Below, one piece after another: positions 9,076 through 17,842 of a stretch of 64,000 nt of DNA; position 1 is the first letter of the stretch; every line of letters starts with the position of its first letter. A model generated the notes under the pieces. It ran no database searches, was not told where the DNA came from, and saw nothing but the letters and a program-made list of their open reading frames with translations. This DNA comes from Dyadobacter sp. UC 10. Its GTDB lineage: Bacteria > Bacteroidota > Bacteroidia > Cytophagales > Spirosomataceae. The translations under genes and the position numbers were made by a program. The stretch spans positions 1,892,001-1,956,000 of the forward strand of contig NZ_VSRN01000001.1 of assembly GCF_008369915.1 (NCBI RefSeq). Reading direction: 5' to 3'.

Positions 9076-10226
9076 TAATAAGTGATCTTTTTCTCGATAC
9101 TTAATGGTATAATAGCAAGCAGATTTGCGATTTGCTGCCCTGCATTCCCCTTTCCATAAATGAAGTCGGGTGGAAAATGCGCACGTGATATCTGCCTTTG
9201 CGCAGCTTCAAATATGGAGTCGCTTCTGTGCTCGGCATCCAGTACATTCTGTCCTCGCTCCCTCCCTTTTTGTCTGGTACCGATATTGACCGCAGGCACA
9301 CCCAGCGTTGCCCCCTCACGAATCCCACAGCTAGAATTTCCTATGAAACAAGCGCAGTTTTTGAGGATTTTAAGAAAATGTTCGGGACGCATGTTATTGA
9401 AAAAGTGAAATGGCAAAAGTGTGTTCTGTGCATAAAAAGTGCTAATCCTATTGAATGTTCCGGCGGTACCGCGATCGGCATTGGGTAAAAACCACAGCGC
9501 AGGAAGTTGAAGGGAAATAATGGCACTTAATGTACTGTTAAGCTGCTCTTCTGAAAGATCAGGCTCCGTTGTGACGGGATGCTGTAGAACAGTAAGAAAG
9601 GGATCGGTCAAATTCGGTTGGCTACCAATTCCGCCATACAGTTTATATGGATCAAAATCCAGTTCAGGATTTTTGAGGACTTCCATGACAATATCCAGCG
9701 ACGGACAACCCGTGTAAAATACTGTCTCCGGCACTTCGCCCATTCGGATCAACCGTTTACGGGCCTCTGATGTCGCAACGAAATGAACATCAGCCATTTT
9801 ACTGATTGCATGCCGAACTTTCTCATCAATATTGCCAGTCACTTCTCCTCCCTGGACGTGGGCCAACGGTATGTTCATATAAGCTGCTGCCACGGCGGTC
9901 GACATCGTTTCAAATCTATCAGCAACAGTGACGACCACATCCGGCCTGATCCTTTCGAATATGCGCGCAAGTTCGCTGATTCCTGAGGCAGTCGTAACAG
10001 CAGCAGAGGTTGCGTCGTCCGTTATAGATGAGTTGGAGATCCGCGCATCTATAAAAAAACCGTCATTTTCAATCTGAGTTACTACGTGACCGTATCTTTC
10101 CAACAAAGCGCTGCCGGCTGCTACCAGCTGCAAAGTAAGGTCAGGATGTTGCTGGATCGCACTCAATAAAGTTTTAGCCCGGCCATAAGTAGCCCTGGCG
10201 GTAATTACAACGCAGACTTTTCGCAT
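9075..10226 (-). CDS. neuC: UDP-N-acetylglucosamine 2-epimerase (hydrolysing)
   Basis: A 383-aa NeuC-type enzyme that converts UDP-GlcNAc to ManNAc plus UDP, the first committed step to N-acetylneuraminate. Visible signatures are VVITARATYGR at the start, 'VTVADRFETMSTAVAAAYMNIPLAHVQGGEVTG', 'DEKVRHAISKMADVHF', 'HPVTTEP' and 'GNSSCGIREG' for UDP binding. A LegG-type enzyme acting on a GDP- or UDP-bacillosamine-type substrate looks alike. No other bacillosamine or legionaminate genes are present, so the simple Neu5Ac route fits better. It starts one base after the neuB stop. Confidence 0.88.
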   Translation of the reverse strand: MRKVCVVITARATYGRAKTLLSAIQQHPDLTLQLVAAGSALLERYGHVVTQIENDGFFIDARISNSSITDDATSAAVTTASGISELARIFERIRPDVVVTVADRFETMSTAVAAAYMNIPLAHVQGGEVTGNIDEKVRHAISKMADVHFVATSEARKRLIRMGEVPETVFYTGCPSLDIVMEVLKNPELDFDPYKLYGGIGSQPNLTDPFLTVLQHPVTTEPDLSEEQLNSTLSAIISLQLPALWFLPNADRGTAGTFNRISTFYAQNTLLPFHFFNNMRPEHFLKILKNCACFIGNSSCGIREGATLGVPAVNIGTRQKGRERGQNVLDAEHRSDSIFEAAQRQISRAHFPPDFIYGKGNAGQQIANLLAIIPLSIEKKITY

Positions 10227-10227
10227 T

Positions 10228-11235
10228 TCAAAAATGGTTTTCGGTTATAAAATCCCATTGCTGCGTGTCCCGGGTCAATACTTTCCCAAGGATCTGTTGG
10301 TAACTCCCCGGCGGAATTCCCAATCCGGCGGGCTTTTTTGATTCGAGGTCTGCAAGGCTTATAAACTGTCCTTTTTTCATGCTTTTGTTGATAGCCAGAG
10401 ACTTTCCGAACTGGGCTTTTAGGATTCGAAACGATGAATTGTCTGCTTTATCCACCGGGTTTTTCAATGCATATTCAATTGCGCGCACTCCTTCTACCAA
10501 CCTGAATATTTCATCCACCGTGAGGGAGGAGGAAGCGTCGGGACCAAGCATTCTTTTGTCGAAAGTCACATGAAATTCCAGCAGTCTGGCTCCCAGCGTC
10601 GCGGCCGCCAGACAGGCGAAAATCGCGCCCGAATGATCAGAGAAACCAGTCGGCAAACCGTACCTCTGTCTCAGTTCCTGAATAACATTCAATCCCCATT
10701 GTTCCGGATCGGTTGGGTAGGCAGTTGTACATTGCATAATGCAAAGCGCGCACTGGTATTTTTTTAAGTATGAAATAGTTGCGTCGAGCTCACAGAATGT
10801 ACTCATTCCGGTGGAAAGGATAATTTCCTTCGCAATCGCCCCTATCCTGTCGAGCATTAGAAAATTTTCTGTTTCTCCCGAGCCTATTTTGAATGTGGTC
10901 ACTCCTATTTCATGCAGAAGATTTACGGCAGCTACTGAAAACGGACTCGCGATAAAGTCGAGACCGTAGTATTCACAATGCTGCCTCAGCTCAGCCCATT
11001 GCGCCTTGGTAAACTCCATTCTTTTCCAATATGCCATTCTTGTGGTGTCGGCAAACGGGAATACTTGCCTGAAACTATCGTAGGGACCACTTTCTGCATC
11101 AGCCAGATGCACTTGAAATTTGATTGCATTGATACCCGATTTGGCAACTGCATCGATGTATGCATGGGCTAGTGTGATGCTTCCTTCATGCGCCTGACCG
11201 ACCTCACAAATCATGTAAATGTTCTCCATTAGCAT
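10228..11235 (-). CDS. neuB: N-acetylneuraminate (nonulosonate) synthase
   Basis: A 335-aa NeuB-type enzyme that condenses ManNAc with phosphoenolpyruvate to a nine-carbon keto acid. The TIM barrel shows ICEVGQAHEGS, 'AIKFQ', 'FIASPFS', 'FKIGSGE', 'ILSTGMS', 'GFSDHS' and 'LEFHVTFDKRMLGPD'. The last 55 residues are the SAF/antifreeze-like domain (SLAINKSMKKG … KPAGLGIPP). The reading frame begins ATGCTAATG across the TAA of the upstream kinase gene, so translation is coupled; either ATG may be used. It should work with the two following genes. Confidence 0.9.
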   Translation of the reverse strand: MLMENIYMICEVGQAHEGSITLAHAYIDAVAKSGINAIKFQVHLADAESGPYDSFRQVFPFADTTRMAYWKRMEFTKAQWAELRQHCEYYGLDFIASPFSVAAVNLLHEIGVTTFKIGSGETENFLMLDRIGAIAKEIILSTGMSTFCELDATISYLKKYQCALCIMQCTTAYPTDPEQWGLNVIQELRQRYGLPTGFSDHSGAIFACLAAATLGARLLEFHVTFDKRMLGPDASSSLTVDEIFRLVEGVRAIEYALKNPVDKADNSSFRILKAQFGKSLAINKSMKKGQFISLADLESKKPAGLGIPPGSYQQILGKVLTRDTQQWDFITENHF

Positions 11236-13565
11236 TTCGTTAGTTTAAAATTTTGTATCCATTTTGATAAACGGCTCTTGTCATCGCCTTCATAATATTG
11301 ATAGTGGCGAGTAGCCTGCCTGTAACCATTGTAAATCAAGTGAGGACTTGCTAAACGATTTTCTGTGAACAGCTTGTTCAGGTCCTCTATTTGCTGCCTG
11401 CCGCTAAGGCCTTGCCTGAAAACATACAATGTGAAATTGACGAATGGCCTGAGCATGTGCGCATCTGATACAAGTCCGACCGGCGGCGTGTCGATGATGA
11501 TATGGTCATACTTCTCTTTCATCATCGCCATTAACCTTTCAAATCTGGTGGTTGATAGCAGCTCAGCGGGGTTAGGGGGAGGAAAACCGGAGGTAATTAC
11601 ATCAAAGCCTTCTTTGGATCCTGCGTTTTGAATTACAGACATTGCATCTGCCTTTCCGAACATATATTCCGTAAAACCGGCCGGATCTAATTCCAGGTAC
11701 CCTGCTAGTGAAGGTTTACGAAGATCCAACTCAATAAGCAGCACCTTTTTATTGTTTATCGAAAAGGATTGCGCAAGGTTGGCGGCAACGAAGGACTTCC
11801 CTTCGCCGGCAACCCCTGAGGTAATCATGATCGTTTGGCAACTTCCCGGGCCCGATGCAAAAAGCATATTGACCCTGAGTGTCCTGAATTGCTCAGAAAG
11901 TAGACTTTTACTATCTGGTTGTAAAAATTGCGAACGGGTCTTCCTCTGATAACTTATGTCGGCGATCAAAGGTGCTTTGCAATACTGAATGAGGATTTTT
12001 TTATTGGCAATCCTGTCTCCTAAAATTCTGGAAAAATGCAGGCTTGCTGCTGGAATACCGAGACCAATACAGGCCGATATGAGGAATACGAGCCGTCTGT
12101 TGGGAGTAACAGGATTCGAATCTGCTTTCGGAGGATCGATAATCTTTGTATTTCCGACCGTTGCCGACCTGGAAATAGATGTCTCCATTTGTTTTTTCAG
12201 CAAAAAGAGATACAGTTCCTGCTTAATTTGCTGTTGCCTGGTATAATCAAGATAAACTCTTTGCCTGGAAGGTATTCTGGAAATGTCACGCTCATATTCC
12301 TCCCCGTTTTGACGAAATGCATCCAGACTTATTTTTAATTCAGTCTGCTGGTTTTTTAACGCCGACAAAAGATCTGATCGTAACGCAGCAATTTGATCAT
12401 CAATAGCCAAGATAGCCGGATGTGCCTTGTTGACCGAAATTAAGTTCCTGGTCCGTGTCAGGAGCAAATCATTGTACTTCCTGCCCAGCTCAGCAAAATT
12501 TGCTTCCTGCTGTATCAAAGAGCTGGGAATGCTGCGCGCCGGGTTTTCGATTATATATCTGACGATAGCATCAACGATCTTTAACCGGATCGAATATTCC
12601 TTGAATTGATTTCCAGCAACGCCAGCTTGATGTATCAATTGCCGACTTTCCTCCTCTATATTGAGGAGTTGGTTTGCTTTACGAAATTCTGCTATGTTGC
12701 TTTCAACCGCACCCAGCTCCGCAGATATATGAGAGAGGTTTTCATTGATGAAAGCCAGCGTATTATCCGCGACGCGGTTTTTATCGCTGATATTGTTGCT
12801 GATATACTGACCTATCAACGCTGCCAGAATTGCCTCACCCTTCTCCGGGATGGTTTCCCTGATCGAGAGTTCAATCAGACTGGCGAATTTATTAGCGACC
12901 GATATGGACAAATTTGCGCTTAACGCCTTTATAACCTGTTCCCTATCCGAAATAATCACGGAATAATTGTCGTCAGGGGAAAAAATATGACCGGTCCTGG
13001 ATATAATCGCCCTTCCATGATCCAGTGTCATGGTGTCATTGAATTCCCCGACAATTGTCTTCTTCCCGTTATCAATCCGGAATGAATTTCCCTGCAACAG
13101 CGATACTTGATATACACCAGGTTTGCTTCTCAGTTGTTCTTTGGCGAGAAAGTCGATTGTAAAGGGCGACTTGCCATAAAGCTCCGTAGTTTTCACACTA
13201 CCTGCGGCGAAATAGCTGATATTGAGCGCAAGTGCATCTACAATACTTTCCACCAGACTTCGGCTTCGCAGAATTTCGATTTCATTATCAATACTGCTAC
13301 TTACAGACGACAGACCCAAATTTTCCAATGCGGCTGCATCCTCAAAATTCGCCCCTCTTGAATCGTCCCTGATCAGCAATGAAGACTCCACCAGATATTG
13401 AGGTGTCGCATACCTCAGAAAAACAGCAGCAACAAGAAGGCTGGCCAGTAAACAAAACAGAAAAAGGGGCCAGCGTTGAAAGATTTCTTTCAAAAATTCA
13501 CTATCAAAGACACTATTGCCGTCAGGCCTTAAACTGGTGACGAGCGCCAAATTTTCATCCGCCAT
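11229..13565 (-). CDS. Wzc-like polysaccharide copolymerase / bacterial tyrosine kinase
   Basis: A 778-aa inner-membrane protein that controls chain length and export of a surface polysaccharide. It has an N-terminal Wzz domain with a first membrane segment near residues 33-50, a long coiled-coil periplasmic part and a second membrane segment near 485-505. The cytosolic BY-kinase domain carries Walker A (SGVAGEGKS, about residue 583), Walker A' (LLIELDLRKPSL) and Walker B (IIIDTPPVG, about 690). The C-terminal tail holds a tyrosine cluster (YRQATRHYQYY) suited to autophosphorylation. It is the first gene of the nonulosonate operon. No Wza-like export channel is present in the window. Confidence 0.92.
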   Translation of the reverse strand: MADENLALVTSLRPDGNSVFDSEFLKEIFQRWPLFLFCLLASLLVAAVFLRYATPQYLVESSLLIRDDSRGANFEDAAALENLGLSSVSSSIDNEIEILRSRSLVESIVDALALNISYFAAGSVKTTELYGKSPFTIDFLAKEQLRSKPGVYQVSLLQGNSFRIDNGKKTIVGEFNDTMTLDHGRAIISRTGHIFSPDDNYSVIISDREQVIKALSANLSISVANKFASLIELSIRETIPEKGEAILAALIGQYISNNISDKNRVADNTLAFINENLSHISAELGAVESNIAEFRKANQLLNIEEESRQLIHQAGVAGNQFKEYSIRLKIVDAIVRYIIENPARSIPSSLIQQEANFAELGRKYNDLLLTRTRNLISVNKAHPAILAIDDQIAALRSDLLSALKNQQTELKISLDAFRQNGEEYERDISRIPSRQRVYLDYTRQQQIKQELYLFLLKKQMETSISRSATVGNTKIIDPPKADSNPVTPNRRLVFLISACIGLGIPAASLHFSRILGDRIANKKILIQYCKAPLIADISYQRKTRSQFLQPDSKSLLSEQFRTLRVNMLFASGPGSCQTIMITSGVAGEGKSFVAANLAQSFSINNKKVLLIELDLRKPSLAGYLELDPAGFTEYMFGKADAMSVIQNAGSKEGFDVITSGFPPPNPAELLSTTRFERLMAMMKEKYDHIIIDTPPVGLVSDAHMLRPFVNFTLYVFRQGLSGRQQIEDLNKLFTENRLASPHLIYNGYRQATRHYQYYEGDDKSRLSKWIQNFKLTKC

Positions 13566-13649
13566 ACATACTTGGTTAGATTAGTATGATTTAGACGGCG
13601 GTTTGTAAATTACGTAACGCGGTAGCCGAAATTTTTTTGAAAATTTTTC

Positions 13650-13684
13650 AAAAAAAAATCCCCGGACCTTGTAGAACCGGGGAT
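13650..13684 (-). terminator. Rho-independent terminator of glf
   Basis: On the minus strand ATCCCCGG / CCGGGGAT forms an 8-bp GC-rich stem followed by a run of nine T. It lies 20 bases after the glf stop and separates glf from the downstream polysaccharide operon. Confidence 0.9.
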
Positions 13685-13703
13685 TACATCGTTTTAACAG
13701 CTT

Positions 13704-14810
13704 TTATTCAGCGAAATGGACTTTGACTTTTTTCAATGCCGAAGCCACAACCTGATGCATATCATAGTAACGATATTCTGCCAAGCGGCCTCCAAAGATT
13801 ACTTTCTCCTCCTGCGAAGCCAGCGTCTTATATTGATTAAAGACCGAAGTATTCTTATCATCGTTGACTGGATAGTAGGGTTCAGCTCCTTTTACCCATT
13901 CCTGAGGATACTCATGAGTGATCACAGTTTTGGGCTGTGTACCGAATTCAAAGTGTTTATGTTCAATAATTCGCGTAAATGGCGTCTCACCGTCGGTATA
14001 ATTTACTACTGCATTACCTTGATAATTCTCCTGATCCAGCAGTTGGTTCTCAAAACGAAGACTCCTGTACTCAAGCTGGCCAAAACGGAAATCGAAGTAT
14101 TCATCTATTGGACCGGTATAAACGACCGTTCCTGCAAGTGCAGTCAGCGCCTCGCGCTCCTTAAAAAAGTCAACCCCAAGTCTCACTTCCACGCCTTGCA
14201 GAAGTCCCTCCGTCAGCTTGTTGTAACCTCCGATCGGAATTCCCTGGTAGCGGTCGTTGAAATAGTTATTATCAAATGTAAACCGAACTGGTAATCGCTT
14301 GATAATAAACGCAGGCAGCTCTGTTGCTTTACGTCCCCACTGTTTTTCTGTATACGCCTTGATCAACTTTTCATAGATGTCCGTACCGACCAGTGATATT
14401 GCCTGTTCTTCCAGATTTTGAGGGTCTTTAATACCAGCGGCTTCAACTTGTTGCCTGATCTTCTCTTTGGCCTCTGCGGGCGTGCGTACCTTCCAAAGCT
14501 GATAGAAGGTGTTCATATTGAACGGAAGATTATAGAGCTCTCCGTTGAAATTAGCAATTGGGGAATTGGTGTACCTGTTGAATTCGACAAAAGAATTTAC
14601 ATAATCCCAGACGTCCTTATCGTTTGTATGAAAAATGTGTGCACCATATTTGTGGACATTGATTCCTTCTACATTTTCGCAATAAACGTTTCCGCCGGTA
14701 TGTGATCTGCGATCTATTACCAGACATTTCTTTCCGCGCTTAGTCGCTTCATGAGCAAAAACTGAACCCCATAAACCCGCACCAACTATCAGATAATCGT
14801 ATTGTTTCAT
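13704..14810 (-). CDS. glf: UDP-galactopyranose mutase
   Basis: A 368-aa flavoenzyme that interconverts UDP-galactopyranose and UDP-galactofuranose, a precursor for galactofuranose-containing surface glycans. It has the FAD-binding start LIVGAGLWGSVFA, 'CLVIDRRSHTGGNVYCE', 'VHKYGAHIFHTND', 'YTEKQWGRKATELP', 'YTGPIDEYFD' and 'VIFGGRLAEYRYYDMHQVV', all hallmark segments of bacterial Glf. Its own terminator follows, so it is probably a separate unit although it lies upstream of the polysaccharide operon and likely serves the same pathway. Confidence 0.96.
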   Translation of the reverse strand: MKQYDYLIVGAGLWGSVFAHEATKRGKKCLVIDRRSHTGGNVYCENVEGINVHKYGAHIFHTNDKDVWDYVNSFVEFNRYTNSPIANFNGELYNLPFNMNTFYQLWKVRTPAEAKEKIRQQVEAAGIKDPQNLEEQAISLVGTDIYEKLIKAYTEKQWGRKATELPAFIIKRLPVRFTFDNNYFNDRYQGIPIGGYNKLTEGLLQGVEVRLGVDFFKEREALTALAGTVVYTGPIDEYFDFRFGQLEYRSLRFENQLLDQENYQGNAVVNYTDGETPFTRIIEHKHFEFGTQPKTVITHEYPQEWVKGAEPYYPVNDDKNTSVFNQYKTLASQEEKVIFGGRLAEYRYYDMHQVVASALKKVKVHFAE

Positions 14811-14861
14811 TAAGTGTTTAGAATGATAATGTGAGTATTGAATTTTTCTAACTCTTTTATA

Positions 14862-14902
14862 AAACAGAAAAGGTCCCCAAACGGAGACCTTGTTCTGTTT
14901 TT
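14862..14902 (-). terminator. Terminator between the OmpA-type gene and glf
   Basis: On the minus strand, AACAGAACAAGGTC-TCC and GG-GGACCTTTTCTGTTT pair into a long imperfect stem, ending in TTTTATAAAAG. It starts 20 bases after the stop of the OmpA-family gene. The opposite strand also ends in a T-rich tract, so it may be bidirectional. Confidence 0.75.
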
Positions 14903-14921
14903 ATCTTTTTTCCACTAAATA

Positions 14922-16385
14922 TTATGGAAGAAGTTTAAGTTCTACACGACGGTTTTTCTGAAGACCTTCACGTCTAGCACTGTCAGCGATTGGTTTGAAT
15001 GATCCGAAGTAATCAACGATCACTTTGCTCGGGTCAGTTAATCCTGCTTCGTTGATCAGGTAGTTTTTAACTGCATCAACGCGGCGGCGTGAAAGTGCAA
15101 TGTTGTAACGGTCAGATGCACGACGGTCTGTGTGACCAGCCAATTGCAGGCGGCAACCGTTCAGGTTCATTAGTTTCGCCACATTTTTAAGCATTTCCTG
15201 AGCCTCAGGCTTGATCGTGTTTTTATCAGTATCAAACATCACGTTAGCAAAGATCTCTGCGCAAGCTGCACCGTTTTTAAGTGCATTTTTAACATAAGCG
15301 TCGAAGTCAAGAACGCGGCCACCACCGTCAACAATACTTCCTGCTGGTGAATTTGGCTCTTTATCGAAGAAGTCAGAAACACCGTCACCATCTGTATCAA
15401 GCAACAATCTTGGGTCGATATCTTTTGGACGATTTGCTTTTGCAACAGAGTCCATCTCTTCAAGCGTAAGGATTTTTGGAGGCTTAATAAGCGCCTTAGG
15501 ATCTGTGTAACGCAGGTGGTAGTATCCGCCTTCCTCAGGTTTGTAATCCCATTTGCCATCCACTTTCGCAACTTTCAATGGATTTTTACCCAATTTGTAA
15601 GTTACCTGTACAGCACCGTATCCGTAGCTATCCAATTCAGAATTTCCTTTGCGGGAAGTTCTATGATCTTTAATAAGATTCAGATTCTCAGTCCTGTCAT
15701 AGTCACCACCATAAGTAGCATCCAGGAAATCAGAATTCGTATGAGTCAAACGGAAGTCAAGTCCGATATCGATTCTTTTTGTTACTTCGTAGTTTACGTT
15801 CAATCCGGTCGGAACGATCCAGTCATTCATGCTGCCGGTTTCGCGCAACTTAACACCGCCAGTAAGGTCATATGCGTCGGAATTGTAAAATACTTGTCCC
15901 ACTCCAACATATGCATCTACTTTCCAGCGCTTCATTTTATTAGGTCCCATCAAAAGACCTTTCAAATTCACCGTTCCGGCAACAGAAACATCAAAATAAT
16001 TGCCCTCAAAATAACGGTTATAATTACGGCGTTTCATACCTCTCAGGTTACCGAGCGATACATCCAGACGTGAGCCGAACCAGTATGAAAGCTGTTTGTT
16101 TAAAGTGAGGCCTCCTTGAATTGTTCCGGATTCTTTGTGGCTGTCAGCTGATGTTTTGGTAACAGGCCAGAAATCGTACTCTCTCAAATCACCGAAGAAC
16201 ATGGATGGGCCGAAATGCGCTGAAATTGACCAGGTGTTCAGCTTGTAGGGACCATCATAGGTTGCTTTGGGATTGTAATCCGGAGAATTCGGTTGCTCTA
16301 GCGGTTGCGCCAATGAAGGCAGCGCCATCATTGCCCCCAAGGCAAACGAACAAATCAACTGGGATACTTTTTTCATACTATTCAA
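14922..16385 (-). CDS. OmpA-family outer-membrane protein
   Basis: A 487-aa protein with a signal peptide (ending LPSLAQ; the start may be Met4, MKKVSQ). A beta-barrel-like N-terminal part of about 280 residues has alternating hydrophobic strands. It is followed by a TSP3-type calcium-binding linker (DTDGDGVSDFFDKEPNSPAG) and a C-terminal OmpA domain with the peptidoglycan-binding motif AGHTDRRASDRYNIALSRRR. It anchors the outer membrane to peptidoglycan. It ends in a strong terminator and appears monocistronic. Confidence 0.92.
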   Translation of the reverse strand: MNSMKKVSQLICSFALGAMMALPSLAQPLEQPNSPDYNPKATYDGPYKLNTWSISAHFGPSMFFGDLREYDFWPVTKTSADSHKESGTIQGGLTLNKQLSYWFGSRLDVSLGNLRGMKRRNYNRYFEGNYFDVSVAGTVNLKGLLMGPNKMKRWKVDAYVGVGQVFYNSDAYDLTGGVKLRETGSMNDWIVPTGLNVNYEVTKRIDIGLDFRLTHTNSDFLDATYGGDYDRTENLNLIKDHRTSRKGNSELDSYGYGAVQVTYKLGKNPLKVAKVDGKWDYKPEEGGYYHLRYTDPKALIKPPKILTLEEMDSVAKANRPKDIDPRLLLDTDGDGVSDFFDKEPNSPAGSIVDGGGRVLDFDAYVKNALKNGAACAEIFANVMFDTDKNTIKPEAQEMLKNVAKLMNLNGCRLQLAGHTDRRASDRYNIALSRRRVDAVKNYLINEAGLTDPSKVIVDYFGSFKPIADSARREGLQKNRRVELKLLP

Positions 16386-16600
16386 GTTAGCGTTATTAAG
16401 ATTAACTAGGATTGATCTTTAGTCAATTATAGGTAAATTATTTATTCAATTCATGGCCAATTGTACGTTAACCAAATGCCTAGTGCGCACAAAAATAGGT
16501 TAACAATATCACTTAATCAACCGAAGTTCACCAGAATTGGAAAAAGTTTCAGGAATTTCGATCTAAATTTTTCCCGAAAGAAACGCCGTTTCCCGAACTT

Positions 16601-17734
16601 TCAAAGACGTTGATTTATTTTTTTTTCTATTTCCTTCTTCCAGGAAACAAAATTCCCTTCCTTGATCCTCTCCCTTGCACTCCGCACCAGCCACAGATAA
16701 AATGTAAGATTATGAACACTTGCGATCTGCGCGCCAAGCATTTCGTCCGACTTTACCAAGTGGCGCAAATAGGCTTTTGAGTGAAACGTGCTTACATACC
16801 CACCTAATCCGGCGTCAATAGGCGAAAAATCGTCCTTCCACTTTTCATTGCGAATGTTGACCACACCTTCCGTAGTAAAAATCATGCCATTGCGGGCATT
16901 ACGAGTGGGCATAACACAGTCGAACATATCTACACCGAGCGCGATACATTCCAGGATGTTGGCCGGCGTGCCGACACCCATCAGGTACCGGGGTTTATCT
17001 GCTGGCAAAATATCGCAAACCACCTCTGTCAACTCGTACATAATCTCGGCTGGCTCACCCACAGACAGACCTCCGATCGCATTTCCTTCCCTTTGGCACG
17101 AAGCGATAAACTCGGCAGATTGTTTTCTGAGATCCTTATAAACACTGCCTTGCACAATCGGGAACAGGGTCTGATTATGTCCATAAAGCGGGACAGTACT
17201 ATCAAATCTCTCGCAACAACGTTTCAGCCAGCGATGGGTCATTTCCATGGATTGGCGCGCGTAGGAGAATTCACATGGATACGGCGTGCATTCATCGAAC
17301 GCCATTACGATATCGGCACCGATCGTACGCTGAATATCCATCACATTTTCCGGCGTGAATGTGTGTACGCCACCGTCAATGTGTGACTTAAATACCACAC
17401 CTGCTTCATTGATTTTTCTGCCGGTACCTGCGAGCGAATAAACCTGATATCCGCCGCTGTCAGTGAGGATTGGTTTGTCCCAGCCATTAAATGCATGCAG
17501 CCCCCCTGCCCTGCTGATGATATCCAGTCCCGGGCGCAAATACAAATGATATGTGTTTCCTAAAATGATCTGCGCCTTAACATCGTCATGCAGCTCCCGC
17601 TGATGCACAGCCTTTACAGTTCCAGCTGTGCCGACGGGCATGAATATCGGGGTTTCGATCATCCCGTGATCCGTTTCAATATAACCTGCTCTCGCTTTCG
17701 ACCCCGGGTCTTTCGCCTCTAATGTAAACTTCAT
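16601..17734 (-). CDS. tgt: Queuine/preQ1 tRNA-guanine transglycosylase
   Basis: A 377-aa enzyme that exchanges guanine-34 of tRNAs with GUN anticodons for preQ1 (queuosine pathway). The conserved blocks IFMPVGTAGTVKAV, 'ILGNTYHLYLRPG', 'ILTDSGGYQVYSL', 'MAFDECTPYP', 'GLSVGEP', 'RYLMGVGTP' and 'FDCVMPTRNARNG' (aspartate nucleophile region) are all present. The zinc-binding C-x-C-x2-C of the classical enzyme is missing: after DDFSPID comes AGLGGYVSTFHSKAYLRHL, with no cysteine. The frame is intact and of normal length. Confidence 0.95.
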   Translation of the reverse strand: MKFTLEAKDPGSKARAGYIETDHGMIETPIFMPVGTAGTVKAVHQRELHDDVKAQIILGNTYHLYLRPGLDIISRAGGLHAFNGWDKPILTDSGGYQVYSLAGTGRKINEAGVVFKSHIDGGVHTFTPENVMDIQRTIGADIVMAFDECTPYPCEFSYARQSMEMTHRWLKRCCERFDSTVPLYGHNQTLFPIVQGSVYKDLRKQSAEFIASCQREGNAIGGLSVGEPAEIMYELTEVVCDILPADKPRYLMGVGTPANILECIALGVDMFDCVMPTRNARNGMIFTTEGVVNIRNEKWKDDFSPIDAGLGGYVSTFHSKAYLRHLVKSDEMLGAQIASVHNLTFYLWLVRSARERIKEGNFVSWKKEIEKKINQRL

Positions 17735-17798
17735 TTAATTTTGAATTTCTGACCTGCAAAAATAGATTGAAGGTCTCGAAGAATCCTGACAATGACTG

Positions 17799-17806
17799 TA
17801 TATTTG
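17799..17806 (+). promoter_or_regulatory. Putative Bacteroidota -7 box (TATATTTG)
   Basis: TATATTTG matches the TAnnTTTG -7 consensus of the Bacteroidota primary sigma factor and lies 37 bases before the GTG start of the GT2 gene. No convincing -33 TTTG at the usual 19-21-base spacing is seen, so support is partial. Confidence 0.4.
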
Positions 17807-17842
17807 TAACAATATGATAAAATTTTACATCTCTCTTCTATT

